Translations under genes and position numbers: made by a program
In this document: positions 10,660-21,371 of the stretch, one piece after another
How the letters are laid out: each line of letters opens with the position of its first letter
Position numbering within the stretch: the first letter of the stretch is position 1
The notes under the pieces: generated by a model
The model's database searches: none
The model's input: the letters and a program-made list of their open reading frames with translations, nothing else
Told to the model about the DNA's origin: nothing
Assembly (NCBI GenBank): GCA_023362775.1
Contig: JALMGJ010000005.1
Span: forward strand, 83,307,921 to 83,371,920
Length of the DNA: 64,000 bases
From: Charina bottae
Lineage: Eukaryota > Chordata > Lepidosauria > Squamata > Charinaidae
Direction of reading: 5' to 3'

Positions 10660-10999
10660 GCTTATATTTATATATAAATTATATATAAATGGGGTGGCTC
10701 GACCTAATGTCCCTTTAAGGCTACAGTGCGGCGTGGAAATGATGACGTCCCCAGGTCCCGTCATCTCTTCGCAAAAATGCTGTTTGCGATTCTCTGGCTG
10801 CAAGATGGCATTTTGGAGTACAAATGGGATGATTCCAAGCATTTTCTGACCATGAAAATGCTGTAGGGCTGCAGGGCTGCAGGAAAAGCCTGCCTGCACC
10901 CCAAAAAAAGCCATGTTGTCAGATCTGCCCACGGAGCTCGCAGACACAGCTGTTCAGTTGGCCATGTTCCTCACCGGAAGCCCGCATTATTAAAATCTT

Positions 11000-12130
11000 A
11001 ACTATATTAACTGGACTGGCTACTTTCATGGGAATGTTTTCTATTCTCCTCCCATACATCTGATAATTGGTTGGATTTATAAAATAAAAGACTGCAGTAA
11101 TTTGAGCCAATTGTGTACTTGGTGAATGTGTGTGCCTTTAATTACAGCTTGAAAAGCATTAGAGACAGTGAACTGTGTGCTCACTTTCCATTTCAAATTG
11201 TACTTTCGATTTTGCATAATGGCAACGCATAGAGCACGAATCGAGGCGAGAAGAGGCTCTACAGAGCAGCTGCTAGAGAAGGAAGATAAAGAGAAGATAA
11301 AGCAATCCCTTTAAATGTACTTCAATCAATGTTTGAAGAATTAGGGTCTAAATTGGCTCAGTCACTTGAAGCTAAATTTACGACCCTTGGAAAAAAGATA
11401 GATGAAAGATTGGATAAAATGGATGATTCTTTAAAAAAAATGTCTGGAAATATACAACTAATGTCTGGAGAAATAAAGCAAGTTAATGATAAAATGGAAA
11501 CTTTGGAGAATAAATCAGAAGCTAGGGGTATGGAATTAGAAAGCGGAATGAACAATGTGGCTCTAATGGAACTTAGAGAGAAGGGATTCTGCCTGAGATT
11601 TAGAGCTATTCCAGAGAATCTTGATGATGTAAGAGGTAAGGTTGTTCGGGCATTGTCACATTTTTTTAAATTGGGAAGAGGAAAAAACTGAGAAGAAATT
11701 TACAAGGTGTACCGGATAAATTCATGTTATACTGCAATAAGGCATGTTCCAAGGGATGTATTAATGCATTTTGTGAGGAAAAGAATGAGGGATCAAGTTC
11801 TGCAATGCCATTTTAATATAAGATTCAAGATTGACAATGTAGATGCAATTATTCTAAAGGAGATTCCTATTAGAATTTTATGTAAGAGAAAAGATTATTT
11901 TTTTCTGACTGAGATACTGTAGCAGAAGAAGATTCCATTTCATTGGGATAAATTGGAGGGAATATTTTTTTACTTTTCAACAGAAAAGATTTCAATTGAT
12001 CTCTGTTCAGAAAACCAGAAAATTCTTGGAAAATTTTAAAGGAGATTTGGAGGAGGAGAAGACAGCTCCAAAATCACAACAGATGCCAAAAGATCCTGAA
12101 AAAGAGGACTCTGAATTAAATGCTACAGGC
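11000..12130 (+). pseudogene. L1 LINE (host of the nest), rest of 5' UTR and ORF1
   Basis: After the second copy of the retroposon A target duplication the L1 leader continues. ATG at 11219 opens MATHRARIEARR, then a coiled-coil stretch (LAQSLEAKFTTLGKKIDERL, EIKQVNDKMETLENK). An RRM-like part follows (MELREKGFCLRFRAIPEN, HVPRDVLMHFVRKRMRDQVL, EIPIRILCKRK). This is the order of L1 ORF1p (coiled coil, RRM, C-terminal domain). Frameshifts near 11690 and stops after 11920 inactivate it. A BovB fragment interrupts the element at ~12131. Confidence 0.85.
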
Positions 12131-12453
12131 ATTTTGTTGTTCAGTCATTTAGTCGTGTCCGACTCTTCGTGACCTCATGGACCATAGCATGCCAGGCCTT
12201 CCTGTCCTCCACTGTCACCCGGAGTTTACTCAAATTCATGTTCATTACATCGGTGATGCTATCTAACCATTTCATCCTTTGCTGTCCCCTTCTCCTTTTG
12301 CCTTCAGTCTTTCCCAGCATCAGGGTCTTTTCCAGTGAGTCTTCTCTTTGCATTATGTGGCCAAAGTATTTGAGCTTCAGCTTCAGCATCTGTCCTTCCA
12401 ATGAGCAGTCAGGGTTGATTTCCTTTAGGATTGACTGATTTGACCTCCTAGAC
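12131..12453 (-). mobile_element. RTE-BovB 3' fragment
   Basis: The minus strand encodes the C-terminus of BovB pol (LKLKYFGHIMQREDSLEKT, RRRGQQRMKWLD, VHEVTKSRTRLND) and ends in the BovB 3' tail at ~12131-12160 (TTCAGTCATTTAGTCGTGTC on the + strand). It is a 5'-truncated copy inserted between L1 ORF1 and ORF2. A hAT MITE sits at its 5' edge. Confidence 0.88.
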
Positions 12454-12724
12454 CAGGGCTTTCCAAAGTTTTCCCGCGGCGACACACCAACCGCCGTTGG
12501 TGTGTCTCCGCGGGAAAACCCGGAAGTGCCGCCATTGCGGCAGTGCGCAAAAACCCAGAAGCGCTGCTGCTGCTTTCGGGTTTTTGCGCGCTGCCGCTGG
12601 TGTGTTGCCGCGGGAAAACCCGGAAGCGCTGATGATGATCAGCGCTTCTGGGTTGTGTGGCGACACACCAGACTGTGTGTGGCGACACATTTTTGTGTCG
12701 CGACACACAGTTTGGAAAGCTCTG
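12454..12724. mobile_element. hAT MITE, CAGRGCTTTCCAAA family, copy 1
   Basis: It starts CAGGGCTTTCCAAAGT and ends ACAGTTTGGAAAGCTCTG, with an exact 8-bp duplication TCCTAGAC (12446-12453, 12725-12732). The GC-rich interior has GTGTCGCCGCGGGAAAACCC-like inverted motifs. No coding capacity. Sister copies are at 36529, 39296 and 48226. Confidence 0.9.
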
Positions 12725-12732
12725 TCCTAGAC

Positions 12733-13890
12733 CTTTCTAAATTATTTGCTTCAATACGGATGATAAATGTTTAACATGGAATATAAATGGAGAAAATGCT
12801 CCTCAAAATAGAAAAAAAGCTGTTTCATTATTTGGGAAAGTTAAAACAAGATGTAATTTGTTTACAAGAGACTCATATTAGAAAAAAGGACATAAAATAT
12901 TTGACCTGTAAGAGAAGAATTTATTACGGCAGGCTCAAAAAAGACTAATGGAGTTGTTTTATATATTAATCCACAATTAAAGCCGAAACTGGTATTGACT
13001 GATGATCATGGCAGATTTGTTGGAGTGGAAGTTGAAATGCAGGGAATCAAATCTACAGTTTTGGGACTTTATGCTCCAAATGAAGATAAAGGGAATTTTT
13101 TTAAGTATCTCATGGAACAATTGATAAACCTTTCATATGAAAATTGGTGTTTGATGGGAGAATGGAGTGGTCTCCCCACAATTAGACAGAACATCAGAGA
13201 AGAAAATTAAAAATACTCAAGATAAATTAGAAAGACTTTTTTTTATCTGATGGATAACTTATCTTTAGTGGATATATGGAGACAGAAAAATGGTAATGCT
13301 AAAGAATATACTTATTTTTCAGAAAGGCATAGATCATTTTCAAGAATAGACATGATTTAGATTTCAAAGAATTTGGCTACTAAGATTTCCAAAGTTGAGA
13401 TTTTACTAAAGTCTTTTTCTGACTGGTTGGTTTGATTTTTAAAAGAAAATCTACTTTTTTCAGATGGAGATAAAATGAAATGCTACTACAAAAAGAGCTG
13501 ATAGTGAAAGACTAGAAAAAGAAACTAACTGAATTTTTGAGAATAATTTAAACAAAGGTACTGATTTAAGAATGGTTTGGGATACAAGCAAAGCTTTCAT
13601 GAGTGGGTATTTTATCCAGCACAATATTGAATTGAAAAAGACTCAAGAGAAGATGCAAATTATTTTGGATGAAATAAAAAGAAAAGAAGAATTAAAGAAA
13701 ACACCAGAAAAGTTAGGTATCTCACATCAAATTAAACTTTTACAGCAACAGTTATCAATGTTAACAGTGAGAGAACTGGAGACCAAGATGAATTAATCTA
13801 AGCAATTATTTGATTATTTGAAAAAACAGAATTTGCCAAGGCTTACAGAGCATCAAATTATGAACAGTCTTATAACAACAATGGAAGTAA
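12733..13890 (+). pseudogene. L1 LINE (host of the nest), ORF2 N-terminal half
   Basis: Broken frames read an L1 endonuclease: WNINGEN-like start near 12775, KLKQDVICLQETHIRKKDIK, TNGVVLYINPQLKPKL, VEVEMQGIKSTVLGLYAPNED, CLMGEW, and RHRSFSRIDMI-like pieces near 13320-13360. The linker QIKLLQQQLSM, then LITTMEV near 13870, corresponds to the stretch just before the reverse transcriptase in the L1 at 24970-30587. The reverse-transcriptase and C-terminal parts are absent; the 3' end reappears only at 23499. Confidence 0.8.
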
Positions 13891-14171
13891 GTTTATTAAT
13901 ATACAAAGCAACTCAAAATAACCCTGTATATGGCAGCCGTGCAATACAAAGATATCATTTAGTATTTATACATCTAATGACACATGAATACATTAAAGAC
14001 AAAGATAAAAAACTACAGAAAAACAAAAAAAAACTACAGACAAAAAAACAACACTAAAAGTGTAAAAACACAAGAAAAAAAGACTTTTAGAAAGTTACGT
14101 ATACAGGTGACTTCCAGCTTTCAATAGTAAGAATATACAGCAATTCCCATAAAGAAACCCTTCCTCTAAAT

Positions 14172-14590
14172 CAGGGGTCCCCAACCTGTGGGCCTCAGTC
14201 CACTAGTGGGCCGCGGCCTGTTAGGAAGTGGGCTGCACAGCAGGTGAGTGGTGGTGGTCTGCGCGATTGGCTCCAGCCTGCAAACCCTGCCCCCCATCCA
14301 CGTGATTGGCTCCTGCCTGCAAACCCTGCCCCTGTTCCACACGATTGGCCCCCACCTGCAAACCTCACCCCCGTCCACTCGATTGGCTCCCGACTGCAAA
14401 CCCCTTCCCTCTGTCCATGCAATTGGCTCCTGCCTGCAAACCCCACCCCCGTCCGTGCGATTGGCTACCACCTGAAAACCCCACCCCCATCCGTGCGATT
14501 GGCTCCCGCCTGCAAACCCCGCCCCCCCGGTCCATTGAAAAATTGTCTTCCACGACTGGTCCCTGGTGCCAAAAGTGTTGGGTACCCCTG
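14172..14590. mobile_element. hAT MITE, CAGGGGTCCCCAACC family, copy 1
   Basis: The left end is CAGGGGTCCCCAACCTGTGG and the right end GTGTTGGGTACCCCTG. 8-bp duplications CTCTAAAT (14164-14171) and CTCTACAT (14591-14598) differ by one base. Most of the interior is a minisatellite. A second copy is at 36141-36478. Confidence 0.9.
14261..14532 (+). repeat. CCAAT/GC-box minisatellite, ~38-bp unit, ~7 copies
   Basis: Each unit reads like CGATTGGCTCCTGCCTGCAA then ACCCCACCCCC, combining an inverted CCAAT box with a GC-box-like C tract. It is inside a hAT MITE and related to the arrays at 3097 and 36238. Confidence 0.9.
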
Positions 14591-15181
14591 CTCTACATCA
14601 AACCATGATCACATTATTTCTATAAATCCTTCCATTAACACACATACAAATCTCTAATACAATTGCTCCTTCCCCTTACATAAAAAAGAGTATATATATA
14701 TACATTTCTACTTCAGACTTCCCTCCCTCTTAAAAAACAATCCGTTTAATTTTTTTCTTCCTACTACTATTCTATATACTTCTGTCTACACAATAAGCAT
14801 CAAATTGTAAAAACAAATAAATTGTCTGCCTTTATAATAAACAATCTTAACCCTATTAGACCTAAAAACAATATAAAATATTATTATATCTTATCAATAT
14901 CCTTTAAATCTTACAAATCTATAATCCTATAAATCTTAATCCAAACCATAAGAAAAGAAAAGAAAAGAATATTAGCCTCATTATCAATCTAATTAAATAT
15001 TCTTAATTTTTATAAATTCTCTGCCTTTATAATTAACAATCTCAGCCCTATTATGCCTAAAAACAGTATAAGATATTATTATAACTTATCAATACCTTTT
15101 AAGTCTTACAAATCAAAAATCCTGTAAATCATGTTAACCAATTAAATAGTCCAATTAAATATTCTTAATTTTTACCCCTCC

Positions 15182-15648
15182 TCAAAATATACCAGGGCAT
15201 TTAAATATTTCACCATTACACCAAAAACATTTTTTACAAAGATCCAACAACCCAACAACCCCCAAAGATACAAACTTTCCAGCAAAAGAGAAAAAAAACT
15301 CCCACATAACATACTCTTCTTTCCCATAACATTGATTCAAATAGTCATAACATTTCTCCAGCATGGCAGTTCCTTGTGGAATCTTAAACAATTGTTTTAA
15401 CCCCCTAAAGATCCAGAGTCTTCAGCTGGGAATACTTCAATCTCCCTCAGAGCAGTAAAATTGCCATCTTTTCCAGCTGCTTCTTCCATCGCAATATTTT
15501 CATATAGTTGACCCATTTTAGCCAGAATCTCAACTCGAATGTCCCAAACAGTCTGCAAAATAACTTGACAACCCTTTGAAAAAATCTATTTTTGCTGACG
15601 ATGAAATTCTATGAAGTCTTCTTTAAAATCTTCTTTAAAATCTTCCAT
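15182..15648 (-). pseudogene. Small ORF remnant of retroposon B
   Basis: The ATG at 15648 opens MEDFKEDFKEDFIEFHRQQK, then a stop. The shifted frame continues VILQTVWDIRVEILAKMGQL and then an acidic stretch, and ends near 15182 with NALVYFEEG and a stop. The layout matches copies A and C, with ~155 codons if continuous. No family recognised. Confidence 0.55.
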
Positions 15649-15676
15649 AGTTCAAACAGTAAATTATGACACCCCT

Positions 15677-18600
15677 AAAGAAAAAAATTATGGGAGTCCA
15701 AAATGGATTGAACTTCAAAGTGTTGTTCTCCATCAATGAGAATAGGATGGGGGGAGGTGGAGTAGGATGCCAGTGGGCAGACGGTTTGAAAGGCTTAAGA
15801 AGACTGCAATGAAAAACAGGGTGAATGCGTTGCATATTCTTAGGTAACTGCAGTTGAACAGTGACAGGATTAATAACATTGGTAATAGGAAAAGGTCCAA
15901 TGAATTTAGCACTCAATTTCTTAGATGGTTGGGTGGATTTAAGATGTTTAGTAGACAGGTAAACCTGTTGGCCAACAGATAGGTCCCATTCAGGAGTACG
16001 TTTGCAATCAGCAAAGTGTTTATAAGAGTGTTTTGCTTCCTGTAGGGGTTGGAGCACCACAGGCCAATTTTTTTGAATGCGTTTGATCCATATATCAGCC
16101 AAGAGGGGTGGTTCAAGTTGTTGAGACAATTCAGGAATAGGGACGAAGTCCTGGCCATAGACGATGCGAAAAGGGGCAAATCCAGTACTTTGGTGAACAG
16201 AATTGTTATAAGCAACTTCAGCAAAAGGAAGCAAGTTGTCCAACCCAGTTGTCCTGTTGATAACTAATATAACATCGAAGATATTGTCATAGAACGGTAT
16301 TCATACGTTCAGTCAATCCGTCCGTTTGAGGATGAAAGGTGGAGCTTAGAGCTTGCTCCGCCCCTATGAGTTTAAGGAATGCTTTACAAAATTTGGATGT
16401 GAACTGTGGGCCACGATCTGAAATGACCCTGGAACATACGCCGTGTAATTTGTAGATGTGTTGCACAAACATTCTGGCCAGTTGGGGTGCAGTAGGTAAT
16501 CCTGCACATGGGATAAAATGTTTGTTTGGAGTATAAATCAGTGACAACCCAAACAACGGTTTTCTTTTTATTTTCAGGTAAGTCAACAATGAAGTCCATG
16601 GCTATTTGTTCCCAAGGTTTGATAAGGGTAGCCACATTTTGCAAAAGGCCAGTAGGTTTACCCACTTTGCGTTTGGACATAGCACATACAGGACATGTGG
16701 AGACATACTGTAGTCTTGGACATCCTTTCGAAGAGATGGCCACCAAAATTGTCTGCGTATGAGATGTTACAAAACCAAAATGGCCGGCAGGTTTGGAATC
16801 GTGTGAACGTTGCAAAATCTTTTTTCGTAAAGGCTCAGGAACATAAATTTGATTGCCGCGCCACCAAATGCCGTTGCGTTCTGCAAGGTTAGTTTTGTTT
16901 TGAGCCAGCCACGTATCTTGTTGCTGATAAATAGAGAGCTCTTGTTGCAAGTCAGGAGGTGTGGTGGGTTAGGAGGTGGAGTTGACACTTCGAGTGACTG
17001 TAACCAATTCGGAGTCGACAAGCTCCTCCCTATTCTCGTTATGCTGCTGCAAGGGAGGAGGCGTGGCAAGCGGTGAGGTGGAATTGGCGTTTGGAGTAAC
17101 AGGAACCAATCCAAGGGGAGGAGGAATGACGGAGTCAAAAACCTCCTCCCGATGACCATTATGTTGGGACTGGCGGGAAAGAGCGTCCACGAGAAAAATT
17201 TTCCTTCCCTGTATGTACTTCAAAGTAAAATTAAAGCGTGTAAAAAATTGCGCCGAGCGGACGTGTTTCAGATTCAGTTTTCTGGGGGATTGGAGCACTT
17301 GGAGATTTTTATGATCTGTCCAAACCTCAAACGGATGAGGAGCTCCTTCCAAAAGGTGGCGCCAAGTGACAAGCGTGTTACGGACAGCAAAAGCCTCTTT
17401 CTCCCAAACATGCCATTGTCGTTCAGTGTCTGTAAACTTGCGAGAAATATATGTGCATGGTTGCAAAGCCCCCTTCTCGCCCTTTTGCAGCAAAACGCAA
17501 CCAATTGCGACATCAGAAGCGTCAACCTGGATGACGAAGGGCAGGGAAGGGTCGGGGTGTTTTAAGATGGGCTCAGCAGTGAATAAAGACTTTGGGTGAT
17601 CAAAAGCCTGTTGGCATTCAGCTGTCCAAGTCAGAGCAGCGCCAGGTTGTTTAGCTTTCTTAGCGTTCACCTTTCCTTTCGTTTTTAACAAGTCAGTGAG
17701 AGGCAATGCAACTTGGGCAAAATTGGGGATGAATTGGCGGTAAAAAATCGCAAACCTGAGGAAACTTTGTAGTTGCCTCCTGGTTTTAGGTGGTGCCCAA
17801 GCCAAGACATCCTGTACTTTCACCGGATCCATTTCTATGCCTTTATGGGAAATTCTGTACCCCAAATAATCCAATTGTTCTTTATGTAATTCACATTTAG
17901 AGAGCTTAGAGTACAGCTGAGCTTTTATTAGTCTCTGTAGGACCTCTCGGACCAATTGTACATGGTCAGCCATGTTTGTGTAGGTCAAAATATCATCGAG
18001 TTACACCAGCACGCCTTTATATAAAAGGTCATGTAACACTTCATTAATTAAGGCCATAAAGCAGCCCAGGGCTACCTTTTGAGCCAAACGGCATCATGAG
18101 ATACTCCTAAAAGGTAAAGGTTCCCCCTGCACATTTGTGCAGTCGTGTCCGACTCTAGGGGCCGGTGCTCATCTCCGTTTGTTTGCCGAAGAGCCAGCGT
18201 TGTCCGAAGACGCTTCCACATCTTCGTGGACGTGGAACACCCCTAAATGACAGTTAAAAGCAGTTTTCCACTCACCCCCCTCTCGTATGCTCACACGAAA
18301 GTAAGCCTCTCTTAAATCCAGTTTGGAGAAAATCTTCCCTGTAGACAAGTGGGTGAGCATGTCTTGCAGGAGGGGAAGAGGTTATTTGTTAGAAGTGGTA
18401 ATGGCATTGAGTCCTCTATAATCGGTACGTAAGTGTAAAGATCCATCTTTTTTCATGAGGAACAATACCGGAGCCCCCAGGGGTGAATTGGCTGGTCGGA
18501 TGAAACCTCGCTCCAAATTTTTGTCAATAAACTCCCTCAAAGCCTTCCGCTCTTTTAAAGTCATGGAGTAGTTTTTTGGTTTGGGAAGAGGGGCTCCGGG

Positions 18601-19339
18601 GTCAAGTTTAATAGCGCAGTCTGCCTTTCAATGAGGAGGGAGCTGATTTGATTCAGCCTCACCAAATGCCACTTTTAAGTCAGAATATTGCCACGGGATC
18701 GGGTCTCCCTCCAGGCCTGGGGTGGGCACCAGGGAATCATCCACAGCGGCCAGAACTGGTAAATTCGGCAGGGACGGGGTGAATATCCCAGGGTCAGCTG
18801 CAACAGCTAAAGTGTCCAAGTCCGGTGGGGGCTCAGGATCCTGCCAACCACCATATCTCCCAAGAGTGAATTGCAAACTTCCCGAACCCCAATCCACTTT
18901 AGGCTGTCTGTCTTTCAACCAGGCAAGCCCAAGAATTAAGGAATGATTGGCTATAGGAGCCAATAAAAATCTCAAAGTCTCTTTATGAGTCCCAATTCTC
19001 ATTTCCACCGTTTCGGTATAAAATTGCACAGGGCCCCCTTGCATCTCAGACACATCAAGTTGAGTAAATCTCATGGGGGTTTTTAGTCTCCCAACCATTA
19101 GTCTTAGTCCCATTACTACTGCAGGGTGCATTATGCAACGAGTGCAACCACTGTCTAAAAGTCCTACTAAGTCTGCACTCCTGCCAGTTCGTAAAGATGT
19201 AATTTTGGTTCCCACCAATAGACTGGGACAGGGTCCACTCACTATTGTATCTGGGTGCCCAGTGTGTTGAGTTATCGCTGCCTGCCCTCGGGCACCATCC
19301 AGGGCAGGCAATTCCAGTTTCCCAGCAACTGGAATTCTT
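15677..19339 (-). pseudogene. Ty3/Gypsy retrotransposon pol (protease, RT, RNase H, integrase)
   Basis: Read right to left. The aspartic protease has LVGLLDSGCTRCIMHPAVVM (DSG active site, ~19150). RT starts [28 protein letters not shown] and FSKLDLREAYFRV (~18560-18300). The YxDD box region near 18000 is damaged. RT thumb and RNase H follow (LDYLGYRISHKGIEMDP, VIQVDASDVAIGCVLLQKG, EVWTDHKNLQ). Integrase has the zinc-binding part (CPVCAMSKRKVGKP), core (MDFIVDLP, VISDRGPQFTSKF, HPQTDGLTERMN) and C-terminal segment (FIGPFPITNVINPVTVQL). Stops and shifts occur near 18600, 18380, 17990, 16770 and 16280. The 3' end stops abruptly at ~15680 against retroposon B with no LTR. The gag half is separated from it by an L1 at 19340-21358. 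Confidence 0.92.
18113..18240 (-). mobile_element. Sauria-type SINE 3' fragment inside Gypsy RT
   Basis: The + strand shows GGTAAAGGTTCCCCCTGCAC, GTGCAGTCGTGTCCGACTC and CCGAAGACGCTTCCAC, the complement of the tail of the SINEs at 7331 and 60033. Only about 125 bp of the 3' end is present, interrupting the RT frame. Confidence 0.85.
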
Positions 19340-21358
19340 TTTTTTTTTCAAAATTTTATTAGAGTTTTAAATATACATAGTTAAAAGGGTGAAAATGAAA
19401 AAGAAATAGAAATACAAATCAAAGAAAGAAGTAAAAGTGTATAGAAAAGTAAAGAAAAAAAGAAAAAAGATAAGACATAGATATAGTCAACTTCTGATTT
19501 ATCTCTGGTCTTAGTAATTCAAAAAAAAAGTTTTCTTACATGCTAGTTCTATATATAACATACAAAAACATTTCCTGTCTAATATATCAATCCATATATA
19601 TTTTAGTCTTCAAAACCCCAAATAAGCTTTGCTCCACCTGCATGTTGCAAATAATCCATTAATGGTTTCCATTCTTTAAGATAGTAACAGTTTGAGGTTT
19701 CTTTTAATAAACATGTCAATTTGTCATTTTCTGCCATATCCATCAATTTTAACATCCAATCTTGTATCGTAGGTAAAATCTGGTTTTTCCAATTTTGCGC
19801 ATATACAAGTCGTGCTGCAGTAACCATATATTGCATAATTCTTACAAATTGTTTTCCCATTTGTTCTTCCCATATTCCTAATAAAAATAATTCCGGTTTA
19901 AATGGGACTCGAATTTGTAAAATATTTTGCATTAGTGAATGTATCTGAGTCCAAAACTTCTTTGCAATTTCACAAGTCCACCACATATGATAAAAAGACC
20001 CCTCTTTTTTTTACATTTCCAACACGTTGGAAACATTTCCATACATTTTTGCAAGTTTTTGTGGAGTCATATACCATCTATATATCATCTTATAGAAGTT
20101 TTCCTTCAAATTATAACACAAAGTAAATTTTAACACTTTGTTCCACATATCTTCCCATTGCTGCATTTGTATATTATGTCCAATATTTTTTGCCCATTTT
20201 ATCATACAATCTTTGACTTGTTCCTCTACCATTTCTCCTTTTAACAATAATTTATACATTTTTGCAATTAAATGGTCATCTGTCTCACATAATTGTTTCT
20301 CGAATTCCGATTTAGTTTGTTCAAATTCAATTTTTTTTTAATCTAATTTAAATTTTTCTACAAGTTGCATGTAAGAGAGCCATTGGAATGTATATCCTTC
20401 TAGGGCAAGTTCTTCTTTGTTTTAATTATATATTGTCCTTGTTCTTTCTTGAGAAAGTCTTTGTAAGTCAGCCATTTATCTTTATTTCTTACTTCTGTTC
20501 TGTGAAATGCTTCTTGCGTGGAAATCCATAAAGGTCTTTTGTAACATAAAGTTTGTTTATATTTATTCCAAATTCTTAACAATGATCTTCTAATATAATG
20601 TTTTCTAAAGTTCACATTAACTTTTACTTTATCGTACCACATATATCCATGCCATCCATATCCATATTGTTTAAAAGGTTCTTCTGATGCTAATATAGGT
20701 AGTGTTTGGAAAAGATATAAAATTCGTGGCAAAATATTCATTTTAATTACTGAAATTCTACCTAACAGTGATAATTGTAGTTTTTTCCATTGGTCCAAGT
20801 CTTTTTTAATATCTGTCCAAAGTGAAATCTAATTATTCTTGAACAACTTAACATTTTTAGATGTCAAATATACTCCCAAATATTTTACTTTTTCTTCCAT
20901 TGAATATCCCGTTATTTCTTTCAATTTTTTTTGTTGATGGTAATCCATGTTTTTAGTCACGACTTTAGTTTTCTGTAAATTCACTTTGAACCCTGCTAAC
21001 GACCCAAAGTCTTTTAGTTTCTGAATCAATAATTCAATTCCATCTAGTGGATTCTCCAAAGTAATGACTAAGTTGTCAGCAAAGGCTCTTAGTTTATACA
21101 CTTCTTTTTTGACTCTAATACCATGAATACCATCATCTTGTCTAATGTCTCTAAGTAACACCTCTAGTACCAATATAAACAAAAGTGGAGATAATGGGCA
21201 ACCTTGTCTTGTACCTTTTTGAATTTCACATGGTTTACTAAATTCTCCATTAACAATTATTTTTGCAAATTGGGGAGTATATATTGATTTAATCCACTTA
21301 ATAAAATTTCCTCCAAAATTCATATTTTCCAATACCTTAAACATGAACGACCAATTTA
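19340..21358 (-). mobile_element. 5'-truncated L1 inside the Gypsy element
   Basis: A 13-nt exact duplication AACTGGAATTCTT lies at 19327-19339 and 21359-21371, and a poly-T run at 19340 marks the 3' end. The minus strand encodes the second half of L1 ORF2: GTRQGCPLSPLLFILVLEVL, RAFADNLVITLENPLDG, GWHGYMWYDKVKVNVNFRKH, the cysteine-rich end and a final LIWGFED. The catalytic FADD box reads FADN here. Frameshifts near 20829 and 20400 and several stops show it is dead. Confidence 0.92.
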
Positions 21359-21371
21359 AACTGGAATTCTT

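Larger units (their letters stand above)
6835..10983 (-). mobile_element. Retroposon family copy A (L1-mobilised, with SINE and Tc1 inside)
   Basis: Minus-strand retroposon flanked by a 16-nt exact duplication GCATTATTAAAATCTT at 6819-6834 and 10984-10999. Its sense 5' end is at 10983 (CTTCCGGTGAGG...) and its 3' end at ~6835 carries CTTAATAAAATTCTTGCC, a polyadenylation signal. The same sequence is present at 43400-44978 (copy C) and partly at 13985-15676 (copy B). The AT-rich 3' part contains two copies of a subrepeat (about 7230-7320 and 7820-7930). Guests are a SINE at 7331-7667, a TATC array and a Tc1 at 9087-10659. The family looks non-autonomous and dependent on L1. Confidence 0.8.
13985..15676 (-). 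mobile_element. Retroposon family copy B (carries a hAT MITE)
   Basis: Minus-strand relative of copies A and C: the AT-rich 3' part starts with ACAAAGATAAAAAACTACAG, has two subrepeats (about 14770-14900 and 15010-15130), and carries the small ORF at 15182-15648. The GC-rich 5' part present in A and C is missing: the copy ends at ~15676, directly against Gypsy pol sequence. Its target duplication was not found, probably because the right side was deleted. Confidence 0.7.
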
